From the NCBI GenBank assembly GCA_027578815.1, contig JANBTH010000889.1, forward strand, positions 1 to 10,034: 10,034 bases of DNA. Direction: 5' to 3'. Both the position numbers and the translations under genes were made by a program. Below are positions 1-7,692 of this stretch, one piece after another. The stretch is from Coemansia sp. RSA 1804 (Eukaryota > Kickxellomycota > Kickxellomycetes > Kickxellales > Kickxellaceae). Each line of letters starts with the position of its first letter. The stretch's first letter is position 1. Below the pieces are notes generated by a model, which was not told where the DNA came from, did not search any database, and saw only the letters and a program-made list of their open reading frames with translations.

Positions 1-1528
1 ATGTAGAAGGCCTTGATGGGGCCTGGGAAGTTGGTCAGCAGAATGGGCTTGTTGATGGCGTCGGTCATCTTGCGCTCGGGCGCCTCGGGGATATCGTCGC
101 CAAACTCAAAGGCCTTTCCATCCTCCTGGCGCTTGATACCGTGCTCGTTCAGCCAGGTAATCGCGTCAGCGTAGCGCATGCGCACAAAGGGCTCGGTGAT
201 CGGCTTAAAGTCGGGGTTGAGCTTCTGGATCATGGCGCGCGTGGTGGGCTCGGCCCACACACGGTTGACAACATCCTTGATCATGGCCTCGGTGCGCGTA
301 AGCAGCTCCTCAAAGTCGATGAACGGGACCTCGGCCTCGCAGTGCGTGTACTCCGAAAGATGTCTGCGCGTGTGGGAGTTCTCTGCACGGAATGACTCGG
401 CCGTAGTATAGACGCCACCCAATGCGGGGAGACAGGTCTCGAGATACAGCTGCGACGACTGCGTCAGATATGCATTCTCGCCATAGTAGTTCAGCGAGAA
501 CAGCGTGGATCCGCCCTCAACCTGCGTCTGAACCATGGCTGGCGGCGTCACCTCGGTGTATCCGACGCCATCAAAGTGGTCACGGAAGGCGCGAAGCACA
601 CGCGCACGCACCTTGAGCACAGACGATGCGGTTTCGCCGCGGATGACGAGATGGCGCTGGTGGTACAGAACCGATGGATCCGAGTCGACGTTAAACCGGC
701 TCCCGTATGCATCATCGTCGCCACCGGGCGCCTTGCCAATGACTTCCCAGAAGTCTGCCACAAGCTCATGGCCGTCAGGAGCGTTCTTTCCTTGCGGCAC
801 CTCCTTGATCTCGCCGCTGATGGCAATCGTCGATTCCTGCGTCAGCGTCGCCGCATCGTACGTGTGGCACAGCTTGTCAGTCAGCACGCACTGCAGAAAC
901 CCGGTTCCGTCGCGGAGCACAACAAACATCATGCTCTTGCCCTGCACCCGCAGGCTGCTGACCCATCCGCTGACCCGCACGCGGGTGTTGCGGTTCTCCA
1001 CGCTTTCCGAGATCCGGATCGTCTTTGCCTTTGGTAGCGAAGGATCCTCCGTAAGCACAACGCCCTTGCTCTCGTCAATCCGTTGCTGCTCCTCCGCAGC
1101 CTTCGCATCGTTTGCAGACTTGTCCTTTGCCGTCTGCTCCGCCTGCTTCTTTGCCTTCTTCACCGCGTTCTCGTGCGCCTTTTTTGTCTTCTTCAGCGCA
1201 GTCGCTGTGATCTCGCCGTACTCCTCGTCGCCCGTCTTCTTCACGTGGATTTTGAACGACGCCTGCTTCTCCTCGGGCATCCCAGCGATGGCTGCCACTG
1301 CTGCAAGAGGCGTCTTGTATGGCGCGCTCTTGGTGCCCAGCCCAGACTCGTCGCTCCCTGCGGCCTCATCAACAAAGGTAACTACAGTGCAAGCCAACAA
1401 ATAAAAAAGATCTTGTGAGTCTGATGTGTGTACGCGCTTTTCAATGGATAAACACCAGATGCTTTGCTACACTAGATGGCAAAGGTGTGCATAAAGCCAT
1501 GGAACTTACTGTTCTCCTCGATGCTCAT
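1..1528 (-). CDS. DED81: Asparaginyl-tRNA synthetase, cytosolic (3' end outside window)
   Basis: Class IIb enzyme that charges tRNA-Asn with asparagine in the cytosol. The CDS is two exons, 1528-1510 and 1381-1, giving about 466 codons without a stop; the usual eukaryotic length is ~550, so roughly 90 residues including class II motif 3 lie beyond position 1. Residues 7-65 match the eukaryote-specific N-terminal domain (FVDEAAGSDESGLGT), followed by a Lys/Ala-rich charged helix at ~66-112. The OB-fold anticodon-binding domain is at ~139-173 (VRVSGWVSSLRVQGKSMMF). Motif 1 is at ~265-287 (ending YTEVTPP) and motif 2 at ~337-357 (FRAENSHTRRHLSEYTHCEAE). The visible end (EAPERKMTDAINKPILL...PIKAFYM) is diagnostic of AsnRS rather than AspRS. 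An in-frame ATG lies 12 codons upstream at 1564-1562; I chose 1528 because it gives an N-terminus nearer the usual family length. Codons are strongly G/C-ending, as expected for a highly expressed gene. Confidence 0.95.
1382..1509 (-). other. Phase-1 spliceosomal intron in the AsnRS gene
   Basis: Read on the minus strand, the donor is GTAAGT at 1509-1504 and the acceptor ends CTGTAG at 1382, giving a 128-nt intron. A CTCAC branch-point-like motif lies about 35 nt before the acceptor. Splicing joins MSIEEN, through an ATT codon split A|TT, to TFVDEAAGSD, which restores the expected N-terminus. Without it, exon 2 has no usable start codon at the right place. Confidence 0.88.
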
Positions 1529-2117
1529 TTGCGCTGTTTTGCTTGCTAGTACGTCGGAAGTCATAGTCCACTAACTAATTAACTAGAAAATATATAATAC
1601 CCTAATCCAGTGAAAAAGGAAAATAAAAACATGGAAAAGCAAGAGGGGAAGAGGAGGAAGAGAAAGGCAAAGGGACAAAGGCCAGAAGCTTATATGCCAG
1701 AAGGGATAGGCACTAAGCGAGTCACAAAACGAAATTTTTTTGTTGGAGAGGAAACAGTCTGCTCTGTTGAGTCACCAACCAATAATATAAGCCATCAAAA
1801 TCATCGGTCCTTTTTTATCTCTATCATCTGAAGCATTTCGTTAAACCAGCAAAATCCACGAGTATCCTTTAAAATATAACACCGCAGCACATTTTTTTTC
1901 TATGAACACATGTCTTTACTAAAAAGAAGAGAGAGAGGAAAAGCATTAAATGGCGGTGTTCAAAGCAGAAAGAAAATATAAAAGCACGGAAAGGAAACAA
2001 CCTGTGCAGGGGAAGAGGCTGATGGTGCCCAAGATAACAAAAGCGTTACATACTATCACCAGCCATCAAAAGCGGGGGAAGAACTATGCTCTTCCTCAGT
2101 GTATAATCCACCTTCGC
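1529..2117. promoter_or_regulatory. AsnRS promoter and 3' flank of the small complex I-like gene (no gene seen)
   Basis: This 589-nt spacer contains no ORF I believe. On the AsnRS (minus) strand a TATA-like run sits at about 1601-1587, 27-36 nt before the upstream in-frame ATG and ~65 nt before the ATG at 1528. Beyond it, about 1611-1690 is almost pure purine on the plus strand, i.e. a CT-rich tract on the coding strand, a common element of fungal housekeeping promoters. The part near 2117 should be the 3' UTR of the minus-strand gene that stops at 2118; I find no canonical AATAAA on that strand. Confidence 0.55.
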
Positions 2118-2539
2118 TCACAGCGACTTTGGCGGCTGGAACTTTGGATCAGTGTTGTTCTTAAACTGCTTAGCCCACAGCATCGACGGAATCCACACGC
2201 GAGGATAGACTGCACGACGCTCAAGTTCTGCCGATGTTTTGAATAGATACGCTGAAACCGCCAGAATTCCGACACTGACAATCGCTGTGTTACGCTTCCA
2301 TGTGTTTGGCTGTGCCCACCAACCTCCTGATGGCGACCAAACTGATTTTGGGTATGGTCTGCGAGGTCCTCCGCCCTATTAACGAAAGACAAACAAACAA
2401 TATGCACAGGTCCAATAGAAAAAGGTGATTCAGTTGTCGGATTCATTCACAAGATAAGAAACTAAGACACGACACACCGCCCCCTTCCCTCTCCTCTCCG
2501 TCTTCCTCTATGCCAAAACGTGCCAACTCGCCATACCAT
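2118..2539 (-). CDS. Probable mitochondrial complex I accessory subunit, small single-pass protein
   Basis: The main exon (2375-2118) encodes 85 residues after the start Met. With ATG 2539-2537 as exon 1 and an intron at 2536-2376, the product is 86 aa, starting MGGGPRRPYPKSVWSPSGGWW. Visible features are a Gly/Pro/Arg-rich N-terminus, the signature GGWWAQPNTWKRNTA (~18-32), one hydrophobic membrane segment at ~30-46, then SAELERR and a polar tail with IPSMLWAKQF. This pattern resembles the small GGWW/NT-type accessory subunit of fungal NADH:ubiquinone oxidoreductase (NUUM-like), expected in the mitochondrial inner membrane. The family name is from memory of its pattern, not a search. The stop is TGA at 2120-2118. 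It is transcribed away from the Gag-like gene across a shared 470-nt spacer. The protein reading is solid; the exact complex I subunit is less certain. Confidence 0.72.
2376..2536 (-). other. Intron directly after the start codon of the small complex I-like gene
   Basis: On the minus strand the sequence reads ATG|GTATGG at 2539-2531 and ends TTAATAG at 2376, then GGC GGA GGA. The intron is 161 nt, phase 0, leaving a first coding exon of only the ATG. The support is reading-frame logic: the conserved frame has no other upstream ATG in reach, and this donor restores MGGGP. The acceptor lacks a convincing nearby branch point, so an exon further upstream remains possible. Confidence 0.6.
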
Positions 2540-3008
2540 TATAAAGGAATATTACAAGTGCAATTAAAAAGCTTTAATTGAGAAAGGAGTAGTCAAATGA
2601 AATCCAACAAGATTGGAAGAAGCAAGAGACAACGACCTTTTGTGTGCAAAGTTGGATGAACAATATGCCATTTTTCTCAAGCTCTATTAAACTCTCCACT
2701 GTGATCTGATCCTGAACATGGATCAGCTCAATCAACTAGACAATGGTTGCTAGATGTTGGGTTGTTGGATGTTGCTTTGTTCACAGAACAAGGCAAAGCA
2801 AAAGACAAACATGTGTACTATATGCTCTCAAACCCCCTCCTCCGTTGGTTTTTTTATGAGATACTTTCTATTCAACTAGAACTTGAGGTCTACAGTCTCT
2901 TTTTCCTTTTTAAGAATATATATAATATAATACTATATGACAGCAACATTTTACTAGCTTTTATTTTCCGCATTCCCTCTGCCATTTCCATCAATTATAG
3001 TCTACCCA
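2540..3008. promoter_or_regulatory. Divergent promoter region between the complex I-like gene and the Gag-like gene
   Basis: No gene is supported here. A short inverted repeat with 8-bp arms (CAATTAAA / TTTAATTG, 4-nt spacer) lies at 2561-2580, about 20-40 nt upstream of the minus-strand ATG. On the plus strand, an AT-only TATA-like run at about 2914-2939 lies 70-95 nt upstream of the ATG at 3009. It is followed by a pyrimidine-rich stretch (2958-2990) ending in TTATAG at 2995-3000, which could be a 5' UTR intron acceptor or just a CT-rich initiator. Confidence 0.45.
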
Positions 3009-3680
3009 ATGGCTTTTATTAGCACCCAAACAACACTTCCTCGTTCAGCGGGGTTCCCACATGAGGGTGGAATACGATCCATGCCAAACACTCGCCCAAG
3101 GGGCTCGCTAACAAAGCCACGGCCAAAGCAGGTGCCGCTATACATGTTTGTCAAGATACCACGTCTCCTCCACGGCACCAGCACCCTGACCATTCTTCGC
3201 GACCATGTAAAGGCAGTAACCAAGGTATCGCCGGAATCAATCTACTTTGAGCCGGCCAAGGAGCGCTGGGCCATCCGGTGTGCCTCGGATTTGCAAATGA
3301 AACAACTTGAGGAGCATCCATTCGTTTGGGAAGGCACACACCATGTGTGGCGCACTGCAACCGGAAACGCAAAATACCGTCTGCTGGTTGTTCCTGAGCA
3401 GGTTATTGCGCTCGAGGAGCTGCAATCCGCCTTCAAAACAATTGGCAATATAGTCACTGACCTGGCGCCTGTCACGATACAGAGGATCTGCACCGAAAAC
3501 TATATTTGCACATTGGAATTCAACGACTCAAAGCAGCCTCCAAACGAGATTGTGCTTCACGAGAAAACGGTTGCAAAGGTGTACAACGCCCACACCTGTA
3601 AGGTCTGCCCTGTATGCACTGGTGTAACTAGACACACGTGTGTGTGCACTTTGCAATCCAGCCTGGTTGATTTCGACTGA
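3009..3680 (+). CDS. Gag/ORF1-like nucleic-acid-binding protein (hypothetical), no RT partner
   Basis: A 223-residue intronless ORF on the opposite strand to every other gene here. I do not recognise a named family. Residues 1-41 are basic and Pro-rich. Residues ~42-117 (PLYMFVKIP ... HHVWRTA) and ~122-195 (KYRLLVVPE ... VAKVYNAH) each read as a beta-alpha-beta-beta-alpha-beta pattern, like two RRM-type folds. They are followed by a compact Cys/His cluster: C197, C200, C203, H209, C211, C213. Tandem RRM-like domains plus a Cys/His knuckle resemble Gag/ORF1 proteins of non-LTR retrotransposons, but the spacing is not the standard CX2CX4HX4C. No reverse transcriptase follows. The start context is weak (C at -3). 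A 3' intron at 3598-3661 could remove the Cys cluster. AATAAA lies 100 nt after the stop. It may be a domesticated or truncated element, or a lineage-specific gene. Confidence 0.6.
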   Translation: MAFISTQTTLPRSAGFPHEGGIRSMPNTRPRGSLTKPRPKQVPLYMFVKIPRLLHGTSTLTILRDHVKAVTKVSPESIYFEPAKERWAIRCASDLQMKQLEEHPFVWEGTHHVWRTATGNAKYRLLVVPEQVIALEELQSAFKTIGNIVTDLAPVTIQRICTENYICTLEFNDSKQPPNEIVLHEKTVAKVYNAHTCKVCPVCTGVTRHTCVCTLQSSLVDFD

Positions 3681-3717
3681 GATCTACTGGTACTGGTACC
3701 GTTAATTTGTTAGTCTT

Positions 3718-3736
3718 TTTATTTTCATTATTTATT
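3718..3736 (-). terminator. Two AATAAA-like poly(A) signals for the 773-aa glucanase
   Basis: TTTATT occurs on the plus strand at 3718-3723 and 3731-3736, i.e. AATAAA on the minus strand, about 295-310 nt past the glucanase stop. If used, the 3' UTR would run close to the end of the opposing Gag-like gene and the transcripts would overlap. Confidence 0.3.
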
Positions 3737-3780
3737 TTCCATGAATTAAGTTATTATTTCACACTATTCTGGCATTTAGC

Positions 3781-3786
3781 AATAAA
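3781..3786 (+). terminator. AATAAA poly(A) signal for the Gag-like gene
   Basis: A canonical AATAAA lies 100 nt downstream of the TGA at 3678-3680, a normal 3' UTR length for a fungal mRNA. A second AATAAA is at 3879-3884. Confidence 0.4.
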
Positions 3787-3810
3787 AACAAGCACTTCAT
3801 TAAACACAGA

Positions 3811-3834
3811 ACTATGAAACTATGAAACTACGAA
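3811..3834. repeat. Three tandem 8-bp units (ACTATGAA)
   Basis: ACTATGAA at 3811-3818 and 3819-3826, followed by ACTACGAA at 3827-3834. This is a minor tandem repeat in the convergent spacer, with no evident function. Confidence 0.7.
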
Positions 3835-4028
3835 AAAACTACATAAAACAATATTGACCGAATTAATACGCGTGATAAAATAAAACAAAGTGCAACACAA
3901 TTCCCATTTGGGCTGCTGCTGCTGGATACGTAGAGAGTATCTTTACATATGGCGTTGGTATAACCCATCTAGACGAAACATAAATCGGGTGTTGTCTATC
4001 TCCTTGTCCGTCCTTCACGAATTAGATG

Positions 4029-5120
4029 TTAGTGACGGCACACCTGAGGAAATTCCCGGTTTGAAAGAGGCTGTGGCAGCCATGATCTGTCAAGTGCATC
4101 CAGGAACGACCACTCTGGCGATGCTTCTGTCTTGAAGCACCAGAAGATCCACCCAGCTCCGCCTTGGTCGTATGCATCAAGCTGAGCCTCCGCGAATCGC
4201 CGCCTAGCCTCGTTCTCCCTACCGTTTAGTGCTGCCTGTGGGAGGGCCAGCGACCATTCGCCAACAATAATAGGGAATATTGTCGAGTTCGATTTCAAAT
4301 CTCTTCCGTTATTACACACCAAGCGCAAATGGCTTTCCAGCGGCCAGTTGTCAATATTGCGGTCAAATACGTGATACAGGTGCGCATCAAGCCAAGCGTC
4401 AGTGTACTTTGAGTTCCAATCCCGTGGCCAGCGGGACTGCCACCATGCATACTCCTTGAATCCGCGATCAATAATAGATATCACAGGCGGAACTCTGTGC
4501 AGGCCAGATGAAACCAGCGTGTGGCCACCGGTGTCGTACTCCCAGAGCTGCGCAAAGTCAAGCGAGTCAATAAATGGCTCGTTCAGCAAGTCGATTGCAT
4601 CTACTGTGGCAAGCATGATAGGATCGCTGGATAAAAAGCGGAGCATGTTTTGCAGCGCACGTTTGGAAAGCGCTACATTCTGTGGATCGTTTGTCCAGTT
4701 GATTCCGCCTGTGGTTCCCGAGTTGTCAAATCCATTCTGGCTTCCTGGCGCCGTGTGCATGTCTGGGATAACGCGCATTCCGTTTTGGTTAGCCCAGTAC
4801 ACGAGTCGTTTGAAGAACGGCAGCCCGCCCCGCACGTATCCTTCATCGGTATCCACAAACTCCCAATGCCCAACCGGGATACGCAGGTGGGTAATTCCGG
4901 CGTTTGCCAAGCGCTGGACCTCCGATTCCGTCACCCATTTCTCCCAATGATTGCGCATCAGCTTTAGTGCAGCATCTTGACCAAGCCGTTTGCAGAGCTG
5001 CAGGTAGTCGTTTGGCTTTGGATCAGGAATATCCGCTATCAGTGACGGCGTTATCCAAAACTCTGGCACCAGGAATCCTCCGATATTGACCCCGCGAACA
5101 AGACTGTGGCCGTGGTATCC

Positions 5121-5178
<58 letters not shown>

Positions 5179-6350
5179 CCGCTTGCTGGCTGCTGTCTAA
5201 TTTCACCACTGGCACTCGGCACATGGATTGCAGGTGTCTCCGTGTAGCATGGCTGTCTGGCTATACGCATAACGCCGTTAGCGCCTCCCAATGGCAGTTG
5301 GGATATGGCAAGTGACTCGGAGGTTGGGACATCTGTCTGATTTCTCTTTACCGCAGGTAATGGCGGAGCGGTTGGCTGTGAGCTGATGGCTGAAGTGACT
5401 GTCACAGAAACGTTTGGCGGCGAGCGTGGTGAACGCACACGAGATGGTGCAGCGGATATCGGGTCTTCACGTCTAGGCTTGTTGCCGGTTTTCTTCAGAG
5501 TAATTCGATTCGCCTTGGATGGATCTGCAGATCTTCCTGGCTGAAGTCGCCGTTCTTTTGGCGCATATGGATTGTTTCTTACAGGAGATTCCGATGCTGG
5601 CAGTGTTGCCGTTGGACCGCTACCCTCGGTTTGCTGGTCCTCTTGCTGCTGTTGATTGTCCTCTTGTGACGCAGTTTGCGATGATGATTCTAATGAATTG
5701 TCATCGGACACACTGTCGTTGGATCCAAGATCGCTGGGAACGGAAATTGGCCAATATTCGTCTGGATTCGAATAGGCATTGTTTTTGACATTAAGACGAG
5801 AGCGGAGAGGAAATTGTTGTTGCTGTTGCTGTTGAAAGGTGGGCGGCTCAATTGGCCAATTAAACAATGGCCTTCTGTTAGCAGGTGGTATAAAGTTTCC
5901 TCCAAACTGATTTGGATATCCTACCCCACCATCGTCCATGCGGTCTGTCTGTTGCTGGTAGCTGCTAGTATCTGTTGCTACTGCACCGTCGTCGTTTGAT
6001 GTCTCTGAAGAATCATTGACTGTGCTATCAATGGAAATTGATGGTGCCGGGGGCATTGCAATGTTGTTTGCAATCACTGGCTGTTGTCTTTGAACAGGCA
6101 AGTATTGAATAGGAGGAATGGCTGCAAACCCAGCCACCTGCTGCTGCTGCTGCTGAATTGGAGCAACGCCAGCCACTTGCTGCTGAATTGGAGAAATGCC
6201 AGCTACTTGGCCATTTGGATACTGGTATACTAACCCCTGGGCAACCTGAGGCACAGAAATCTGCTGATACGGAGCAATCGGGTTAGCATTGGATCCGCAT
6301 AGATGCAATGCAGCAAGAAATGCAATGTTGGCCACGGCACCACAGCGCAT
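4029..6350 (-). CDS. Secreted GH5_9-type exo-1,3-beta-glucanase with long Gln-rich N-terminal extension
   Basis: A 773-aa intronless ORF. By family, it should release glucose from beta-1,3-glucan ends outside the cell. Residues 1-22 form a signal peptide (hydrophobic AFLAALHLCG, likely cut after SNA). Residues ~23-390 are low-complexity and probably disordered: three QVAG-type repeats (48-80), poly-Gln (66-71, 173-179), acidic Ser/Asp/Gln stretches and dibasic sites (RR 159, 267, 293). (Gly-Met)10 fills 391-410. The GH5 domain spans ~417-773: RGVNIGGFLVPEFWITPSL; H532 and APGSQNGFDNSG; acid/base E591 in LLNEPF; Y659 and F662 in HLYHVF; nucleophile E698 in VGEWS; and GWIFWCFKTE at 733-742. All catalytic residues are intact. 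EFW replaces the EPW seen in the paralogue just upstream. I see no GPI signal or C-terminal membrane segment. The ATG at 6350-6348 has A at -3 and a CT-rich leader (6351-6375). Confidence 0.93.
5119..5178 (-). repeat. Ten perfect hexamers (CCCATG)10 encoding (Gly-Met)10
   Basis: Ten uninterrupted copies of CCCATG on the plus strand (CATGGG on the coding strand) lie inside the 773-aa glucanase, just before its catalytic domain (residues 391-410). Because the unit is 6 nt, gain or loss of copies keeps the reading frame. The units are identical at the DNA level, which implies recent expansion. Confidence 0.97.
5814..5834 (-). repeat. CAA/CAG trinucleotide run encoding seven Gln
   Basis: Seven consecutive CAA/CAG codons (residues 173-179) in the N-terminal extension of the glucanase. 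A second run of six Gln codons encodes residues 66-71. Confidence 0.9.
6111..6209 (-). repeat. Imperfect ~30-nt tandem repeat encoding QVAG(I/V)(S/A)PIQQ units
   Basis: The coding strand holds three related units: QVAGISPIQQ (48-57), QVAGVAPIQQ (58-67, then extra Gln) and QVAGFAAIPP (71-80). The first two are also clearly related at the DNA level. The repeat starts about 25 residues after the predicted signal-peptide cleavage. Confidence 0.8.
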
Positions 6351-6530
6351 CGTTCTTGAGAAAGGAGAAGAAGGAGATATAAAGTTGAATTAAAGCGATG
6401 ATAGGAAATATAGAAAAATGGCTGTAAATGAAGAGCAACAATATTAATAATATATATTATATAATATCTTGGTGAAAGAGAATCGCCATATTCTTCAACT
6501 GTCACAACAGCCCTAAAAGGAAAAAGAAAG

Positions 6531-6602
6531 AAAAAGTCAACACAAACTAGTCTGAAAGATAGAAAGGAAAAGTCAACGCAAACCAACCTAGAAAGAAGAA
6601 TG
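6531..6602. repeat. Imperfect 36-nt tandem duplication in the glucanase promoter
   Basis: Two copies with period 36 nt, sharing AAAAGTCAAC(A/G)CAAAC near the start and CT(G/A)...GAAAGA later. It lies ~180-250 nt upstream of the 773-aa glucanase ATG. The copies have diverged at several positions, so the duplication is not recent. Confidence 0.65.
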
Positions 6603-6898
6603 AAAAATTCAATATAAGCTATCATGAAGGAAAAAAGAAGTTGGCAAAAGATATTGGTTGCAACAGAGCAAGAAAAGGAGACTGCTTGAGACTAGCCGAT
6701 GTGGCGCACTGGACAATCCAAAGTAGTGAAATGCAAATGTGAGTCGCTAGTTCAACAATAAAGGGGTTGCAATAGTTTTAAAAACGTTGTTTACTGATAA
6801 ACGCTAATAATAATAGCCGACGACAAATGCAAAAAAGAGCATTGAATAGAGTTTAGAAGAGGGTTGAATAAAAGATACAAGGAAATGCTAATAACAAG

Positions 6899-6929
6899 CA
6901 TTCATTAGTATAGCATTTACTAATGAATG
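6899..6929. repeat. Perfect 12-bp inverted repeat with 7-nt loop
   Basis: CATTCATTAGTA (6899-6910) and its exact reverse complement TACTAATGAATG (6918-6929) flank a 7-nt loop, TAGCATT. No T-run follows and no gene end is adjacent, so its role is unclear. Confidence 0.85.
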
Positions 6930-7634
6930 GTTGAAACAAATGTTCTTTCTCCGTTTCCCCCCTCACTCGATCATTTTCAGCATTTTGACTAGAACGGTCT
7001 GTTTTAATTCTACTTTTGTTGATGTTGGAGGAGTTGAAGGCAAAGTAAACCAAAAGATTCACCTGCCAAACCCAACTATCTAGTGTTGGTCAAATGGCAT
7101 TCACCATGCGCTATGACGTTTATACTGTTTTTTGGATGAGGAAGGCCTAAAGTATTCGGCAGTGCCACAGACCTTTCCTTAAAATGTGTCACTTGAGTAG
7201 TTCTGGTTCTGCAAGGTCCGGCGACACAGTAGAAGAAAAGGTTCCGATAGTCTGAGTTCTCTCAAAAATGCTATTATAAAATTCCTAGACAACATCTGAA
7301 ATTGAGCTTTAGAGTAATCTTGAAACCAAGATTGCGGGGGAGAATAATGGCCGTTCTTTCTTATTTTTAAAACCAAGATAAGCTAAACATGCTGGCAGTG
7401 CGAAACTAGAGTGCTCTGGTTGTAAGACTCTGTGAGGGGTAAGCATGAAAACAAGTGTATACTGTTTATTTTCTCTTTTCTTCAATATTCTTATACAAAA
7501 GAGTGGAAAGATGATGAGGGGATTAACAGGCGTCATAATTAACCGCAGTAATGTTGTGTCGAAATGTAAGCGAAAAAGGTAGTAAACTAAAAAATATTAT
7601 GATTCAAAATATTAGTATTAAAAGGTTATATTAA

Positions 7635-7635
<1 letters not shown>

Positions 7636-7668
<33 letters not shown>
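7636..7668. repeat. (TAA)11 microsatellite
   Basis: Eleven perfect TAA units, 24 nt downstream of the stop of the 417-aa glucanase and so within its predicted 3' UTR, where the mRNA would read (TTA)n. A likely length-polymorphic locus. Confidence 0.97.
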
Positions 7669-7670
<2 letters not shown>

Positions 7671-7692
7671 CGATTAAAGCGGCTGGTGCAGA

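Larger units (their letters stand above)
3681..4028. other. Convergent intergenic spacer
   Basis: AT-rich 348-nt spacer between the 3' ends of the plus-strand Gag-like gene and the minus-strand glucanase. It contains poly(A)-type hexamers on both strands and a small 8-bp tandem repeat (3811-3834). I see no coding region in it. Confidence 0.6.
6351..7692. other. 1.34-kb AT-rich spacer between the two glucanases (no gene supported)
   Basis: This serves as the promoter of the 773-aa glucanase on its left and the 3' flank of the 417-aa glucanase on its right. On the minus strand a CT-rich leader (6375-6351) precedes the ATG, and an AT-only TATA-type run lies at about 6440-6472, 90-120 nt upstream. 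A TTTATT (minus AATAAA) at 7465-7470 lies ~220 nt past the 417-aa gene's stop. Open frames here are short, low-complexity or AT-driven; none shows a recognisable domain. Repeats inside are listed separately. Confidence 0.6.

Noticed and set aside
535..1404. Long plus-strand ORF (289 codons) opposite the AsnRS gene
   Set aside because: It is antisense to a clear AsnRS coding exon; its Ser/Leu/Cys-rich composition is what G/C-ending codons give when read on the opposite strand.
2096..2446. 116-codon minus-strand ORF over the complex I-like gene
   Set aside because: It is one frame off the reading that gives GGWW...NTA, a membrane segment and a natural stop; it has no recognisable motif and runs through the intron.
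5106..5315. Plus-strand ORF with a (His-Ala)n run
   Set aside because: It is only the antisense reading of the (Gly-Met)10 hexamer array inside the glucanase.
6230..6625. 131-codon minus-strand ORF upstream of the 773-aa glucanase
   Set aside because: Its codons come from the AT-rich promoter and the 36-nt repeat, and it overlaps the glucanase start in another frame; low-complexity Phe/Leu composition.
7316..7333. Small inverted repeat AATCTTG/CAAGATT with AAAC loop
   Set aside because: Only 7-bp arms in AT-rich DNA; expected by chance.
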